Shown here in pieces: positions 35,239 through 44,683 of a stretch of 64,000 nucleotides of DNA. Source of the DNA: REEB85 sp018971455 (lineage in GTDB: Bacteria > Pseudomonadota > Alphaproteobacteria > Acetobacterales > Acetobacteraceae); the NCBI GenBank assembly GCA_028871195.1, contig JAGWNT010000004.1:16382-80381 (forward strand), in the 5' to 3' direction. The notes under the pieces are model-generated. The model was not told the origin of the DNA, did no database searches, and was given only the letters and a program-made list of their open reading frames with translations. Both the position numbers and the translations under genes were made by a program. The first letter of the stretch is position 1. Every line of letters starts with the position of its first letter.

Positions 35239-38200
35239 CGGAAATCCTGCAGGATGCCGGGGGTGAAGGGGTTGAAGACGGAGCCCGCCCGGATATCGAA
35301 CACCACCCGCCGCGCACCCTGGGTGAAGGTGAGCTGGAACAGCTCCGAGCCGCCGGCCTTCTGCAGGCTGCCCTGCCCGAACAGGCGGAACAGAGCCCAG
35401 GGCCCGGAGGCCTGCAGCACGCCGGTGGTGCCCGGTGCGGGCGGATCGAAGACCAGCCGGACATTGTTCATGCCGGCCGGCCCGGGCCAGGTGATCGCCG
35501 TCGAGCGCGTCGGTCCGTTGGCGTAGTTCACCACCACGCCGCCGAGATCCAGCGTCACCTGTCGGGCGCCGCTGTCGAGCTGCTCGGGGGTGATGTCGAA
35601 GCTCACCTGCGGCACCGCGCCGCCGGCGGCGAAGAACAGGTCGCGGATCACCGCGGCGCGCTGGAACTGGGCCAGGTCGGCCTGCGAGATCGGCGGCGGC
35701 ACGCCGTCCACGGTCTTGGCCGTCCAGTTGCGCTGGCTCATGTCCACGAACGGGCGCAGCTGGGTGTTGAAGAAGCTGTCGAGCAGCCCGCCCGGCGCGA
35801 AGAGATGGGCGAAATCGCCGAGCGGAATGGAATCGGTGGCGCCCGGGCTGAACGGGTAGCGCCCGGCGACCGCCTGCTGGCAGAGCTGGGCCGGCCCGCC
35901 GCTGCCGTTGAACGCTGCGGCGGCCTGCTGCCGCGCGCCGCCGCCGCGCAGGGTGGTGCCGGTCGCGGCGATGGCGCGCAGCCAGCGCGCCACCGGCTCC
36001 GGCTGGCGGGCGGCCTCGGCGGTGAGAAGCTGGGCCGGATCGTCGCCGGTGCCGATCGGCGGCGCGCCGCCGGCGGGGGCCGCGGCCATCTTCTGCAATT
36101 GCTGCTGCAGATCGTTCATCAGCTTGAGCACGTTGTCGATCGGTGCGCCCGGCCCGGTGCCGACGAAGTCGCGCAGCGGCTTGTAGCGCAGATCGATCTC
36201 GCTGCCCGGCGGCGGCGGCGGCGCGGCCCCCGGTGCCGCGGCGCCAAGCAGGCCCTTCAGCCGGTTCTCCGCGCCGGTGAGGCCGGCGGCCTGGCCGGCT
36301 GTGCCGGCGGCCGTGGTGGCGGCCTTGGTGCCCGGTGGCGGCGGCGGCGGCACCGACAGCGTCAATTGCCGCGCGATGCCGGCCAGCAGGTCGCGCATCG
36401 GCGATTGCGGCGAGGACAGGATGTAGAGGTCCTGCACCGACTGGTTGAGATTGCTCCAGGGCTCGATGTTGAGATCGGCGAGCAGCGCGTCCCAATGGGC
36501 CGCGTAATCCTTCTCGTAGAGGCCGATGACGTCACGCTCCAGCCCCTGCATCTCCGGGCTGGCCGGGTTGATTTCCGTGCGCGTGCCGAGCACCCAGCTC
36601 TCGCCGGCCACCTCGCGGGCGACATTGGCAAGGGCGGGCAGCAGCACGCCGTGGAAGCCCACGATGGTGTAGAAGCCGGGCACGCCCTCGCTCAGCGGCT
36701 TGCCGGAGCTGCGGATGAACACCCGCACGCCCGATGCGCCGGCGGCGTCGGCCGGGCGCCACGGCGGCAGGCGCTGCGCGGCGGAGGACTGGCTGATGCG
36801 GGCATAGACGCGCTGGGCCAGCGGAATGCGGCTCAGCACCCGCCGCGCATCCTCGACCAGCCCGCCATCGAGCGAGACCGGCGGCAGCGGGGCCGCGAGC
36901 AGCGCGTCGAGATGGCCGGCGAGGTCCTGGCGCAGCGGCGTGGCGGGCGCGCCGGGGAAGCTCGCCTGCCAGTCCAGCGCCATCCAGGCGCGCACCAGTT
37001 CCTTGTCCATCGGCCCGGCACTGCCGAGCATCAGATAGACGCGGGTGGCCTCGTAGAGCAGGTCGGGCTGGTTCATGGCCCCGCGCATCTGCGCCTCCAG
37101 CCGCAGCACCAGCCGCGGCAGCAGCACGCGCTCCAGCGCATGGCGGTAGACCAGCCGCGCGCCGGTGGCGAGTTTTCCCGCCTGCGACAGGCCCAGCCCG
37201 CCCGCCCGGTCCTGCCCGTGGCGCGCCGCGCCGAACGGGAGATCGCGGGCCTGGTCGAGCAGCGGCAGCACCGGCGGAAGGTCGGCGTCACGCACCGGGT
37301 CGAGCGGCAGGGCGGAGGCGGTCTTGATGTAGCGGTCGAGGGCGGCGTTGGTTTCGGCGATCGCCGCCTGGTTCGTGCTGCGGCTGTGCCACAGCGCGGC
37401 GCCGATGCCCACCACCAGCAGGGCGAGCACGCCGAAGGCTCCGGCGCGGATCAGCGCGCGCCGGCGCGCCGCCCCGGGCCTGCTGGTCACCAGCATGGCC
37501 TCGCCGAACACCACGTCGCGCAGCAGGCGGCCGAGGAAGTAGCTGCGTCCCTGCTCGGGGCGCAGGCTCGGCGCGCGCCGCTGATCGACGCCGAAGGCGC
37601 GGGCGAGGGCGCCGGTCAGGCGGTCGATCGGCGTGCCTTCCTGGGTGCCGGAGGCCATGTAGACGCCGCGCAGGAACGGCGCGGGGTCGAGGCGCGAGCC
37701 GCCGAACGCCTCCTGCAGGAACTCGGCGAGGGGCGCCTCCAGGCTCGCCACCTGGGCGGGAAAACCGGCAATCATGGCCCGCCGCTCGGGGCTGCGCTCG
37801 GTCTGCAACCGATCGAGCAGGCGGGTGTTGAGCCGCTCCACCAGCGCCTTGAACTCGGCGGCGAAGCCGGCCACGGGGCCGGCCTCGCCACGCCCCGCCG
37901 CCAGCGGGAAGGTGGTGCCCCAGACCTGCGCGCGCTTCTCGCGATCGAGATCGTCGAAGAACTCGCTGAAGCCGGCGAGCAGGTCGGCCTTGGTGAGAAT
38001 GGCATAGACCGGCACCCGCACGCCGAGCCGCTCGGAGAGTTCCTTCACCCGCTTGCGGATGGCGCGCGCATGGGCGAGCCGCTCGGCCTGCGGGGCGGTG
38101 GCGATGTCCGACAGCGCTATGGCCACCAATACGCCGTTCAGCGGCTGGCGCTCGCGCGTGCGCTTGAGCAGGTCGAGGAAGCCTTCCCATCCGGCACGAT

Positions 38201-38765
38201 CGACCGCCGCGTCCGAATCACGCGTCGTGTAGCGCCCGGCGGTGTCGATCAGCACGGCGTTCTCGGTGAACCACCACTCGCACATGCGCGTGCCGCCGAC
38301 GCCGGCGATCGCCTGCTGGCCCATTTCCGCGGCGAGCGGGAATGTCAGGCCGGCATTGAGCAGGGCCGTGGTCTTGCCCGCGCCGGGCGGGCCGATGATG
38401 ACGTACCAGGGCTGCTCATACAGCCAGCCGCGCGTGCCGCGCGCCTTCTTGAGCAGGCCGAGGGCGGTGGTCAGCTTGTCGCGCATCGCCGCGACTTCCT
38501 CGGCCGAGGCGGCGATCGAGGGGTCGGCCGCGGCCTCGGCGACGCCGCTCTCCAGCGCCTGCTCGCGCCCGCGGCGGCGCAGATGCAGCCACAGGTTGAT
38601 GCCGAACCACAGCAGCAGCAGCACCAGAATAATGCCGCCGCGCACCACCACGGGGGCGAGCGCATCGAGGAACGGCCCGAACACCCAGACCAGCACGGCG
38701 AGCAGCGCCACGCCGATGAAACTGAGGAACCAGCGCGAGGTGAAGAATCCGATCACAGCCTTCAT
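35223..38765 (-). CDS. tssM: type VI secretion membrane-complex protein TssM (IcmF)
   Basis: Inner-membrane backbone of the TssJLM complex, 1180 residues. Two membrane helices lie at about residues 12-30 and 41-60, and a third near 435-458. Walker A GPPGAGKTT is at residues 125-133 in the cytoplasmic NTPase-like domain. A Pro-rich linker (PPPPPPGTKAA) lies around residue 800, and the periplasmic C-terminus holds the TssJ-binding domain. Full length, ATG start at 38765, 15 bases after tssL. Confidence 0.96.
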   Translation of the reverse strand: MKAVIGFFTSRWFLSFIGVALLAVLVWVFGPFLDALAPVVVRGGIILVLLLLWFGINLWLHLRRRGREQALESGVAEAAADPSIAASAEEVAAMRDKLTTALGLLKKARGTRGWLYEQPWYVIIGPPGAGKTTALLNAGLTFPLAAEMGQQAIAGVGGTRMCEWWFTENAVLIDTAGRYTTRDSDAAVDRAGWEGFLDLLKRTRERQPLNGVLVAIALSDIATAPQAERLAHARAIRKRVKELSERLGVRVPVYAILTKADLLAGFSEFFDDLDREKRAQVWGTTFPLAAGRGEAGPVAGFAAEFKALVERLNTRLLDRLQTERSPERRAMIAGFPAQVASLEAPLAEFLQEAFGGSRLDPAPFLRGVYMASGTQEGTPIDRLTGALARAFGVDQRRAPSLRPEQGRSYFLGRLLRDVVFGEAMLVTSRPGAARRRALIRAGAFGVLALLVVGIGAALWHSRSTNQAAIAETNAALDRYIKTASALPLDPVRDADLPPVLPLLDQARDLPFGAARHGQDRAGGLGLSQAGKLATGARLVYRHALERVLLPRLVLRLEAQMRGAMNQPDLLYEATRVYLMLGSAGPMDKELVRAWMALDWQASFPGAPATPLRQDLAGHLDALLAAPLPPVSLDGGLVEDARRVLSRIPLAQRVYARISQSSAAQRLPPWRPADAAGASGVRVFIRSSGKPLSEGVPGFYTIVGFHGVLLPALANVAREVAGESWVLGTRTEINPASPEMQGLERDVIGLYEKDYAAHWDALLADLNIEPWSNLNQSVQDLYILSSPQSPMRDLLAGIARQLTLSVPPPPPPGTKAATTAAGTAGQAAGLTGAENRLKGLLGAAAPGAAPPPPPGSEIDLRYKPLRDFVGTGPGAPIDNVLKLMNDLQQQLQKMAAAPAGGAPPIGTGDDPAQLLTAEAARQPEPVARWLRAIAATGTTLRGGGARQQAAAAFNGSGGPAQLCQQAVAGRYPFSPGATDSIPLGDFAHLFAPGGLLDSFFNTQLRPFVDMSQRNWTAKTVDGVPPPISQADLAQFQRAAVIRDLFFAAGGAVPQVSFDITPEQLDSGARQVTLDLGGVVVNYANGPTRSTAITWPGPAGMNNVRLVFDPPAPGTTGVLQASGPWALFRLFGQGSLQKAGGSELFQLTFTQGARRVVFDIRAGSVFNPFTPGILQDFRCPHL

Positions 38766-38780
38766 GGTTGCCCGCGCCCC

Positions 38781-40148
38781 TCAGCCCTGCCGCCGCAACG
38801 TCACTTCGATCCGCCGGTTCATCTCGCGCCCCTGGGGCGTTGCGTTGGAGGCGATCGGCTCCGCATCGGCGCGCCCCTCCGAGGTGATGCGCGACGGGTC
38901 CGACAGCCCCTTCGCAATGATCGCCTTGGCGGCTTCCGCGCGCGCCGATGAGAGGGCGAAATTGGACGGGAAGCGCACCGAATGGATCGGCTGGTTGTCG
39001 GTATGGCCGGTCACCAGGATGCTGCCCTTCTCGGCGTTCATCGCCGCGGCGATGCGTTGCAGAAGCGGGATGAATTTCGGCTCGACGACGGCGCTGGCCG
39101 AGGCGAACAGCCCGGTGCCGCGGATGCGCACGAGCGGCGCCTCCTCGGTGCCGAGAACGCTGACCAGGCCCTGGTCGATCTCGGGCTTGAGGAAGGTGCG
39201 CAGCTTGTCGAGCGCGCCCGGCGTGGGCGGCGCAGGCGGCGGGGGCGGGGGCTGCACCGGGGCGATGCGCAGCAGAGCGGGCATTTTGGTCGGCGGCGGC
39301 GTCAGCATGCGCTCGAAGGCCGCGTCCGAGGCGGCGTTCAGCGAGGTCGAGAAATACACGAATAAGCCGCCGATGATGGCCAGCGCGACGCATGCTACGA
39401 CCCAGACCGGCAGGGCTGCGCGCGACGGGCGGTATGGCGCCTGCGCGCCCATCCAGCGGATCGAAAGATCGGGCTCGGCAGGCGGGCGCTGGCGGACGAT
39501 CACCGCGTAGACATCCTCGCGAATCTTGTCGAGCTCGCTCATGCCGCGCGGCGAGAGGCGGTAGCGCCCGGCGAAACCGAGCGACAGGCACAGGTACATC
39601 AGCTCCAGCACCGGCAGGAAGCTGCCGGGATTCTGCTTCATCTGGCCGAGCAGATCGAAGAAGCGCTCGCCGCTGCGCACCTCCTGGTGGAAAGTCGAGA
39701 CCAGGGAGCCGGCGGCCCATCCGCCCTGGCTGCCCCAGGGCGTGTTCAGCACCACGTCGTCGAGGCTCGCGCACAGCGCGTAATGCGCTGGGCGCAGCTG
39801 CTCCATCGGAATGCCGGCATCGCGCGCGGCCTGCTCGAAGCGGCGCAGCTCGCGCACCGCGCGCTCGCGCAGGTCGCCCGAATCGGGCTGGCTCACGGTG
39901 TTGCGCAGCCGTGCGAGGAGTTGCAGCAGCGGCGCCGCCGCCGCCGTCAGCGGCGACAGCCCCATCTCGATCGCCTCGGCCCCGCCGGTCATGGGGGCGG
40001 CGGCGGGCGGCACTCCGCCCACCGGGCCAGCCATCGGCGTACCCATCGCCGGCTGGGCGGGGGGCGCTGCTGGCCGTCGGCCGCCCGGGGCCGGACGGAT
40101 GACGGTGCGGTCGCTGTCGTCGGGCTCCGAGAACGGATTGTCGCTCAT
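38781..40148 (-). CDS. tssL: type VI secretion protein TssL with C-terminal OmpA domain
   Basis: DotU-family inner-membrane protein of 455 residues. A disordered Pro/Ala N-terminus (1-60) precedes the cytoplasmic DotU domain (LRPAHYALCASLDDVVLNTPWG, GGWAAGSLVSTFH, ELMYLCLSLGFAGRYR). One membrane helix lies near residues 235-258, followed by a Pro-rich periplasmic spacer. An OmpA-like peptidoglycan-binding domain ends the protein (ILVTGHTDNQPI, NFALSSARAEAAK, NRRIEVTLRR). The fused anchor makes a separate TagL unnecessary. Confidence 0.95.
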   Translation of the reverse strand: MSDNPFSEPDDSDRTVIRPAPGGRRPAAPPAQPAMGTPMAGPVGGVPPAAAPMTGGAEAIEMGLSPLTAAAAPLLQLLARLRNTVSQPDSGDLRERAVRELRRFEQAARDAGIPMEQLRPAHYALCASLDDVVLNTPWGSQGGWAAGSLVSTFHQEVRSGERFFDLLGQMKQNPGSFLPVLELMYLCLSLGFAGRYRLSPRGMSELDKIREDVYAVIVRQRPPAEPDLSIRWMGAQAPYRPSRAALPVWVVACVALAIIGGLFVYFSTSLNAASDAAFERMLTPPPTKMPALLRIAPVQPPPPPPAPPTPGALDKLRTFLKPEIDQGLVSVLGTEEAPLVRIRGTGLFASASAVVEPKFIPLLQRIAAAMNAEKGSILVTGHTDNQPIHSVRFPSNFALSSARAEAAKAIIAKGLSDPSRITSEGRADAEPIASNATPQGREMNRRIEVTLRRQG

Positions 40149-40184
40149 GGCCTCGGGTCCTTTTTATGCGGGCGCGGCGGCCGG

Positions 40185-41513
40185 TCAGCCGCGGATGGCC
40201 CACAGCTCCATCTGCATGTTCGGGAACTCACCGGAGACGTGGATGGCGAAGCCGCCGGACGTCTGCATCTGCTGCCAGTGCGGAGAGTTGCGGTCGAGTT
40301 CGAAATACGACGCACCGGCGTAGAACGGGATCTGCCGTGGCGCCACCGGCAGCGGGCGGATGGCGATGCCGGGCAGCGCCACGTTGACCAGTTCGCGGAT
40401 ATGCTCCACGGCGCCGATCTTGACCTGCGCGGGCAGCAGCCGGCGCAGGTTTTCCGTCGGCATGTCGGCGCGCACCGACAGCACGAAATTGCTGCCGCGC
40501 AGAATGGAGCGGTCGGTGATCGGGCCGACGCGCACGCCGTACTGGCGCTCCTGCAGGGGCACGGCAATCGCCGTCTGCTCGATCACCGCCGACAGCGAGC
40601 GCCGCAGATCGGCCACCACCGGCGCGTAGCTGCGTTGCAGGTCGTCATGGCGATAGGCGGGATAGGCATTGGGGCGGCGTGTCGTCTCGGTGAAGGTGGC
40701 GAACTCGCCGGCCATCTGGATCAGTGCCGCGTAAAGCTCCTCCGGGTGCACCAGCCCCGCATCGGCCCAGTGCGACAGCAGCTTCTGCCAGCGGTTGATG
40801 GTCTGCAGCAGCATGAAATCGGCCACCTCGGCCACGCCGCGCGATCCCGGGGCGGTCAGCCTGGCGGCCAGCGCCTCGCCGCGCTGGTTCAGCATGCCCG
40901 ACAATTCGGTGATCAGGCCGGACAGCACCGGGGTCGCCGAACAGATCAGCGCCGGTGGCACCCAGCGCTCGTCCAGCGTCACCCGCTTGTCGGCCGCGAC
41001 CTCGGTGACGCGGGCGACGCCCATGCACAGATAGCCGGCCCGCTCGTCGGTCTCCAGCAGGTAGCGCAGCCGCAGCCGGCCGACCTGCAATTCGGACGGC
41101 GTGGGGCTGTCGGAATGGGTGTCGTAGGCCTCGAAATCGCGCAATCCGTAGCGCCCCTCGGTGGCGCTGCCGGCGGCAACCTCCACGGCACCCGCCTGGC
41201 GGATCGGCAGGGCGAGATAGACCAGCACGTTGCGGGCACTGTCCGGCAGATCGAGCGGGGCGGGGTGGTCGGTCTCGCCAGGGATCGCGAAGGGGGTGCC
41301 GTCCTCGAAGACGCCGGCGGCCGATGCCAGCGCGAAGCGCCCGGTGCCGAGCAGGTCGCGATCCACCAGCATTTCGGTGATGCCCCAGGGGTACGGACGC
41401 AGCGCCGCCGTGCGCGCGCGCAGCTGCGCCTCGCCCCAGCGATCCTGTTGCTGGAAATGCTGGGCGCGCAGGAACATCCCTTCCTGCCAGATCACCCGGT
41501 TGGTCCACGTCAT
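40185..41513 (-). CDS. tssK: type VI secretion baseplate protein TssK
   Basis: Baseplate component of 442 residues linking the wedge complex to TssL/TssM. The start MTWTNRVIWQEGMFLRAQHF is the family signature, so the ATG at 41513 is chosen over a longer in-frame start at 41537. The rest is continuous, with RDLLGTGRFAL and a C-terminal receptor-binding-like domain ending MQMELWAIRG. Separated from tssJ by 64 bases. Confidence 0.95.
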   Translation of the reverse strand: MTWTNRVIWQEGMFLRAQHFQQQDRWGEAQLRARTAALRPYPWGITEMLVDRDLLGTGRFALASAAGVFEDGTPFAIPGETDHPAPLDLPDSARNVLVYLALPIRQAGAVEVAAGSATEGRYGLRDFEAYDTHSDSPTPSELQVGRLRLRYLLETDERAGYLCMGVARVTEVAADKRVTLDERWVPPALICSATPVLSGLITELSGMLNQRGEALAARLTAPGSRGVAEVADFMLLQTINRWQKLLSHWADAGLVHPEELYAALIQMAGEFATFTETTRRPNAYPAYRHDDLQRSYAPVVADLRRSLSAVIEQTAIAVPLQERQYGVRVGPITDRSILRGSNFVLSVRADMPTENLRRLLPAQVKIGAVEHIRELVNVALPGIAIRPLPVAPRQIPFYAGASYFELDRNSPHWQQMQTSGGFAIHVSGEFPNMQMELWAIRG

Positions 41514-41577
41514 GACGTCACCGGCCTGAATCTCCACCCTGTCCGAACGTGGCGAAAGCGTAGCAGTCGCGTGCGAT

Positions 41578-42042
41578 CTAGGCGAGCATGGCCTTGATGC
41601 CGGCGGTCTTGAGCGTGAGATCGAACGGCCCGCTGGAGGGGGCGGCGTGCATCACCCGCCAGGTGGCGTGGTCGATGTCGCGGAACAGCACGATCAGCCC
41701 GATCATCTGCGTGCCTTTCTTGAGCTCGCGCGTGATCTTGCGGGTCTCGCCCGGCGCGATGACGAACTCCTCGGAGGCCAGGTCGTCGGTGCCGAGCGTG
41801 TCCTTCTCGTGCTCGATGATGGCGAACACGTCGGCACGCTCGAATTTTCCGCTGGCGGCCAGCTGGAACATCTTGACCGCCACCGAGGCCGGCTTGCCGA
41901 CTGCGTCGGGGTTCTGATCGGCGCCGCCGACCAGCGTGAGATTGAGCGTCGCCGGTGGCGGCGGCGGGCTCGCGCAGCTGGCGAGGGCGGCGGGCACGGC
42001 GAGAATGGCGGGCAGGGTGAGCAGATGGCGGCGCGAGATCAC
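41578..42042 (-). CDS. tssJ: type VI secretion outer-membrane lipoprotein TssJ
   Basis: A 154-residue lipoprotein. The leader MISRRHLLTLPAILAVPAAL runs to a lipobox ending LASC (Cys23), followed by a Pro run. The mature beta sandwich shows LNLTLVGGADQNPDAVGKPASVAVKM-type opening, FELQ-like ADVFAIIEHEKDTLG, and IAPGETRKI typical of TssJ. It anchors the membrane complex by binding the TssM C-terminus. ATG overlaps the fha stop by 4 bases. Confidence 0.93.
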   Translation of the reverse strand: MISRRHLLTLPAILAVPAALASCASPPPPPATLNLTLVGGADQNPDAVGKPASVAVKMFQLAASGKFERADVFAIIEHEKDTLGTDDLASEEFVIAPGETRKITRELKKGTQMIGLIVLFRDIDHATWRVMHAAPSSGPFDLTLKTAGIKAMLA

Positions 42043-43670
42043 GGCTGGGACTCCTTGGCGCTGGCTTCGGCCAAAGCCTGTTCATAGGCACGCGCGAAGC
42101 TTTTGCCGAACACGCTGTCGAAATCATCGCTCAGCGCCTGGGTGATGGCGGCGTGCAGCTTCTCGAACTCGTCCCAGGCGCGTGCCTTGCGCGCGCCGGG
42201 CAGGGCAATGCCGCCGCCCTCGGCGGCGTTGCGCAGGGGGGCGGGGTCGAGGCGGGCGAGCAGGGCACGCACCGCCGTCTGCATCGCCGCGACCGAGGCC
42301 AGCTCGTGCAGGCGGATGTCGCGCAGCGCGTCGGCCACCGCGGCGCCCGGCGCCATGTCGCTGCGCCGCCCCGCGCCGATCAGCGCGGTCAGCGCGTCAT
42401 CATCGCCGGTGGAGAATTTCAGCGGGTTGTTGCCGCGCGCGCGGATCATCGTCTGCTCGATGCGGAACTCGCCCTTGATGGCGGCGCGCGCGATCAGCAC
42501 CTGGCGCAGCCCGCCGACCAGGGCACGGAATGCCGCCCCCAACGCCTCCATCTTGGCCACCGGATCGCCGACATCCGTGCCGGCCATGTCCGCGCCGCGC
42601 AGGAAGGCGGCGAGCAGCGTGCCATCGCCGGCGGTGGCGGCCGGCGCGGCGGCACTCTGCGGGGTCGGCGCCGTCATCGGCACGGCCGGCATGGGGGCGA
42701 CCGGCATGGGGGCGACCGGCAAGGGGGCGATCGGGGCGAAGGGGGCCGGCGCCTCGTCGAACGGCGAGGCGGTGGCTGGCGCGAGGGGCGCCAGCGATTG
42801 CGGTGGGGGCGGCTGCGCGGCGGCCGGGGCGGGCGACTCGCCGAACGGCGAGGCCGCGAACCCCTCCGGGATCGGCGACGGGCCGGGGGCCGCGAACGAC
42901 GTCGCCGGCGGTGGCGGCGGCGCGGCGGGCGGGGCGATGGGAGGGGCGAATGGCGCGGCGAACGGATCGGCGGCGGGTGGCGGGGGCGCATGGGCCGGCA
43001 TGGCCGGCGCGCCGAGATCGAGATTCCAGTCATCGGGAATGCCGCCACCGGCCGGGCGCGGCGGCTGGAAAGCATCCGAGAAGGCCGGCGTGTGGTCGGG
43101 CTGCGTCGGCGCGCCGAGCGGCGCGTCGAAGCCGCCGCCGAGAGGATCGTAATCGGCGGGCAGCGCCACCTGGGGCGTGCCGAGCCCGCTGCCGAAGGCG
43201 CCGGCGCTGAACACATCCGCTGCCGGCGGCGGGGGAGGCGGGGCGAATGGGTCGGCGCCGAACGGGTCGGCGCGGAACGGCGCCGCGGCGGGCGGATTGG
43301 GCGCCGGCGCGAAGCCGCCGCCGAAGCCGCCGAAGGCGCTCGGCTGGGCGGTCTCCTCGGTGATGCGGATCTCGATCTCGTAGGCACCCAGGCGCAGCCG
43401 GTCCCCGTCGCGCAGGTCGCGCACGCTGCCCGGCCCGACCGGATCGGCATCGCGATTGAGGAACGTGCCGTTGGTGCTGGTGTCGGCGAGCTGCCAGCCG
43501 CCGGCGCGGAACACCAGCACGCAGTGACGCTTGGACAGATGCCGGTCCGGGTCGGGCAGCATCCAGTTATTGTCCGGCCCGCGCCCGATGCTGAACTCGC
43601 CGCCGCCGACCTGGCGCGTCTCGGGCACCACGGCATCGGGGCAGCGCAGAACGGTGAGGGTGAGGGTCAT
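42039..43670 (-). CDS. tagH: FHA-domain type VI secretion regulator (TagH/Fha)
   Basis: Cytoplasmic phosphothreonine-dependent activator, 543 residues. The N-terminal FHA domain (about 1-105) has Gly29-Arg30, Ser46, His49, Thr66-Asn67-Gly68. A long low-complexity Pro/Ala/Phe linker (about 115-355, many PFGxDPF-type repeats) separates it from the helical T6SS-Fha C-terminal domain (AFLRGADMAG, ALGAAFRALVGGLRQVLIARA, ISSGDDDALTA-like NPLKFSTGDDDALTALIGAG). Kinase/PppA control of its phosphorylation is family knowledge. It lies 4 bases downstream of the PAAR gene. Confidence 0.93.
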   Translation of the reverse strand: MTLTLTVLRCPDAVVPETRQVGGGEFSIGRGPDNNWMLPDPDRHLSKRHCVLVFRAGGWQLADTSTNGTFLNRDADPVGPGSVRDLRDGDRLRLGAYEIEIRITEETAQPSAFGGFGGGFAPAPNPPAAAPFRADPFGADPFAPPPPPPAADVFSAGAFGSGLGTPQVALPADYDPLGGGFDAPLGAPTQPDHTPAFSDAFQPPRPAGGGIPDDWNLDLGAPAMPAHAPPPPAADPFAAPFAPPIAPPAAPPPPPATSFAAPGPSPIPEGFAASPFGESPAPAAAQPPPPQSLAPLAPATASPFDEAPAPFAPIAPLPVAPMPVAPMPAVPMTAPTPQSAAAPAATAGDGTLLAAFLRGADMAGTDVGDPVAKMEALGAAFRALVGGLRQVLIARAAIKGEFRIEQTMIRARGNNPLKFSTGDDDALTALIGAGRRSDMAPGAAVADALRDIRLHELASVAAMQTAVRALLARLDPAPLRNAAEGGGIALPGARKARAWDEFEKLHAAITQALSDDFDSVFGKSFARAYEQALAEASAKESQP

Positions 43671-43674
43671 CGCC

Positions 43675-43974
43675 CTAGCCTACCAGAACCGTCGGCGCGC
43701 CGAGCACGATGGTACCGCCATGCGTGCAGCTGTCGCCCATGCGCGCCAGCGGCATGCCGCCGGCCAGCACGGTGGGCGAGCCCATGGCGATCGTATCGGG
43801 CGGGCCGACGCAGACGCACATGCTGGTCGCCGTCGCGGCCGGCAGGCTGCAGACCAGCACGGTCGGCGCGCCCGGTCCGGTGATCGGGCCGCCGACATGC
43901 GGAATCGGCGGCAGGCCCGGGGTGACCATCGGGCAGACATGCATGTCGGTCAGGCGGGCGGCGGGTTGGCCCAT
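43675..43974 (-). CDS. PAAR-domain spike tip protein
   Basis: A 99-residue protein made of PAAR repeats, expected to sharpen the VgrG spike and bind Zn. Motifs: AARLTDMHVCPMV, IPHVGGPITGPGAPTVLV, CVGPPDTIAMGSPTVLAGGMPLARMGDSCTHGGTI and LGAPTVLVG. His/Cys residues at the tip positions are kept. There is no C-terminal toxin extension, so any cargo must bind elsewhere. ATG start at 43974. Confidence 0.93.
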   Translation of the reverse strand: MGQPAARLTDMHVCPMVTPGLPPIPHVGGPITGPGAPTVLVCSLPAATATSMCVCVGPPDTIAMGSPTVLAGGMPLARMGDSCTHGGTIVLGAPTVLVG

Positions 43975-44081
43975 TTGCTATCCCATCGCGCAGGGGCGCG
44001 CGGGAGCGCTGGTCCCGCTTCGCCCGGCGCATCCGATACTCCAGGAGCGGGCGGCCTGTCGATGTCCGAACCGCACCGCCA
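43975..44081 (-). other. PAAR upstream spacer with hairpin
   Basis: A 107-base spacer between the DUF6931-like gene and PAAR. It holds a GCGGGA/TCCCGC inverted repeat with a 7-base loop (44000-44018) but no T tract, so it is not a clear terminator. No small gene is evident. Confidence 0.4.
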
Positions 44082-44675
44082 TCAGCCTGCCTCCGGACCG
44101 ATCTGCCCGGCCGCACCCTGCGCGATCTCGCGCGCGCTCTGCAGGAAGCGGGCGAGGCGCGCGGCGTAACGCTCCGGGTGCAGCCGCACCGAGGCCAGGG
44201 TGACGGCGCCGGCGACCGCGCGGCCGACGGCGTCCGCCGGCGGCGGCACGGGCGGCTGCCCCGGCGGCGACATCGACTCACCGCTCCAGAATGCCGCCAC
44301 CGCGGCCCAGGCCTCGGGGCTGGTGAAGCCGGCCTCCTGGGCGAGCGCGAAGGCCGCGCGGCGCTGCTCGTCGGTCGGCTTGCGCACCCATTGCTCGGCT
44401 GCCTCGACCAGCGCGCGCTCGGCCTCGGGCTGGTTGGCCGCGGCGGTGTGGCGCGCGCACATGCAGGCCCACCAGACCGCCTCGCGCTTGGGCAGCGCGT
44501 GCGCCGCCCATTTCGCGGCATCGACCAGCAGGCCCTTTTCCTCCAGGGCCAGGAAGGCGGCGCCCGAATCCGGGCAGCCGGCCACCAGGCCGGCCGTGGC
44601 CACCGGCAGATCGAGCCGGGCCAGCACGTCCTGCACCCTGGCGGACTGCATTTTCATCGGCGGCGCCTGTGCCAT
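44082..44675 (-). CDS. DUF6931-like protein between VgrG and PAAR
   Basis: A 197-residue soluble, mainly helical protein with KWAAHALPKREAVWWACMC as its most distinctive segment and AALAQEAGFTSPEAWAAVAAFW-like helices. This pattern is recalled from the DUF6931 family, found beside PAAR genes in type VI loci; assignment is from memory. Its place between vgrG (8 bases upstream) and PAAR suggests an adaptor or chaperone that helps load the spike. The ATG at 44675 was chosen; one at 44657 is possible. Confidence 0.75.
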   Translation of the reverse strand: MAQAPPMKMQSARVQDVLARLDLPVATAGLVAGCPDSGAAFLALEEKGLLVDAAKWAAHALPKREAVWWACMCARHTAAANQPEAERALVEAAEQWVRKPTDEQRRAAFALAQEAGFTSPEAWAAVAAFWSGESMSPPGQPPVPPPADAVGRAVAGAVTLASVRLHPERYAARLARFLQSAREIAQGAAGQIGPEAG

Positions 44676-44683
44676 CTGCTCGT

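Noticed and set aside
42600..43350. Low-complexity tract in the fha gene as a repeat element
   Set aside because: It codes for the Pro/Ala/Phe linker between FHA and C-terminal domains, common in this family, and reads without interruption.
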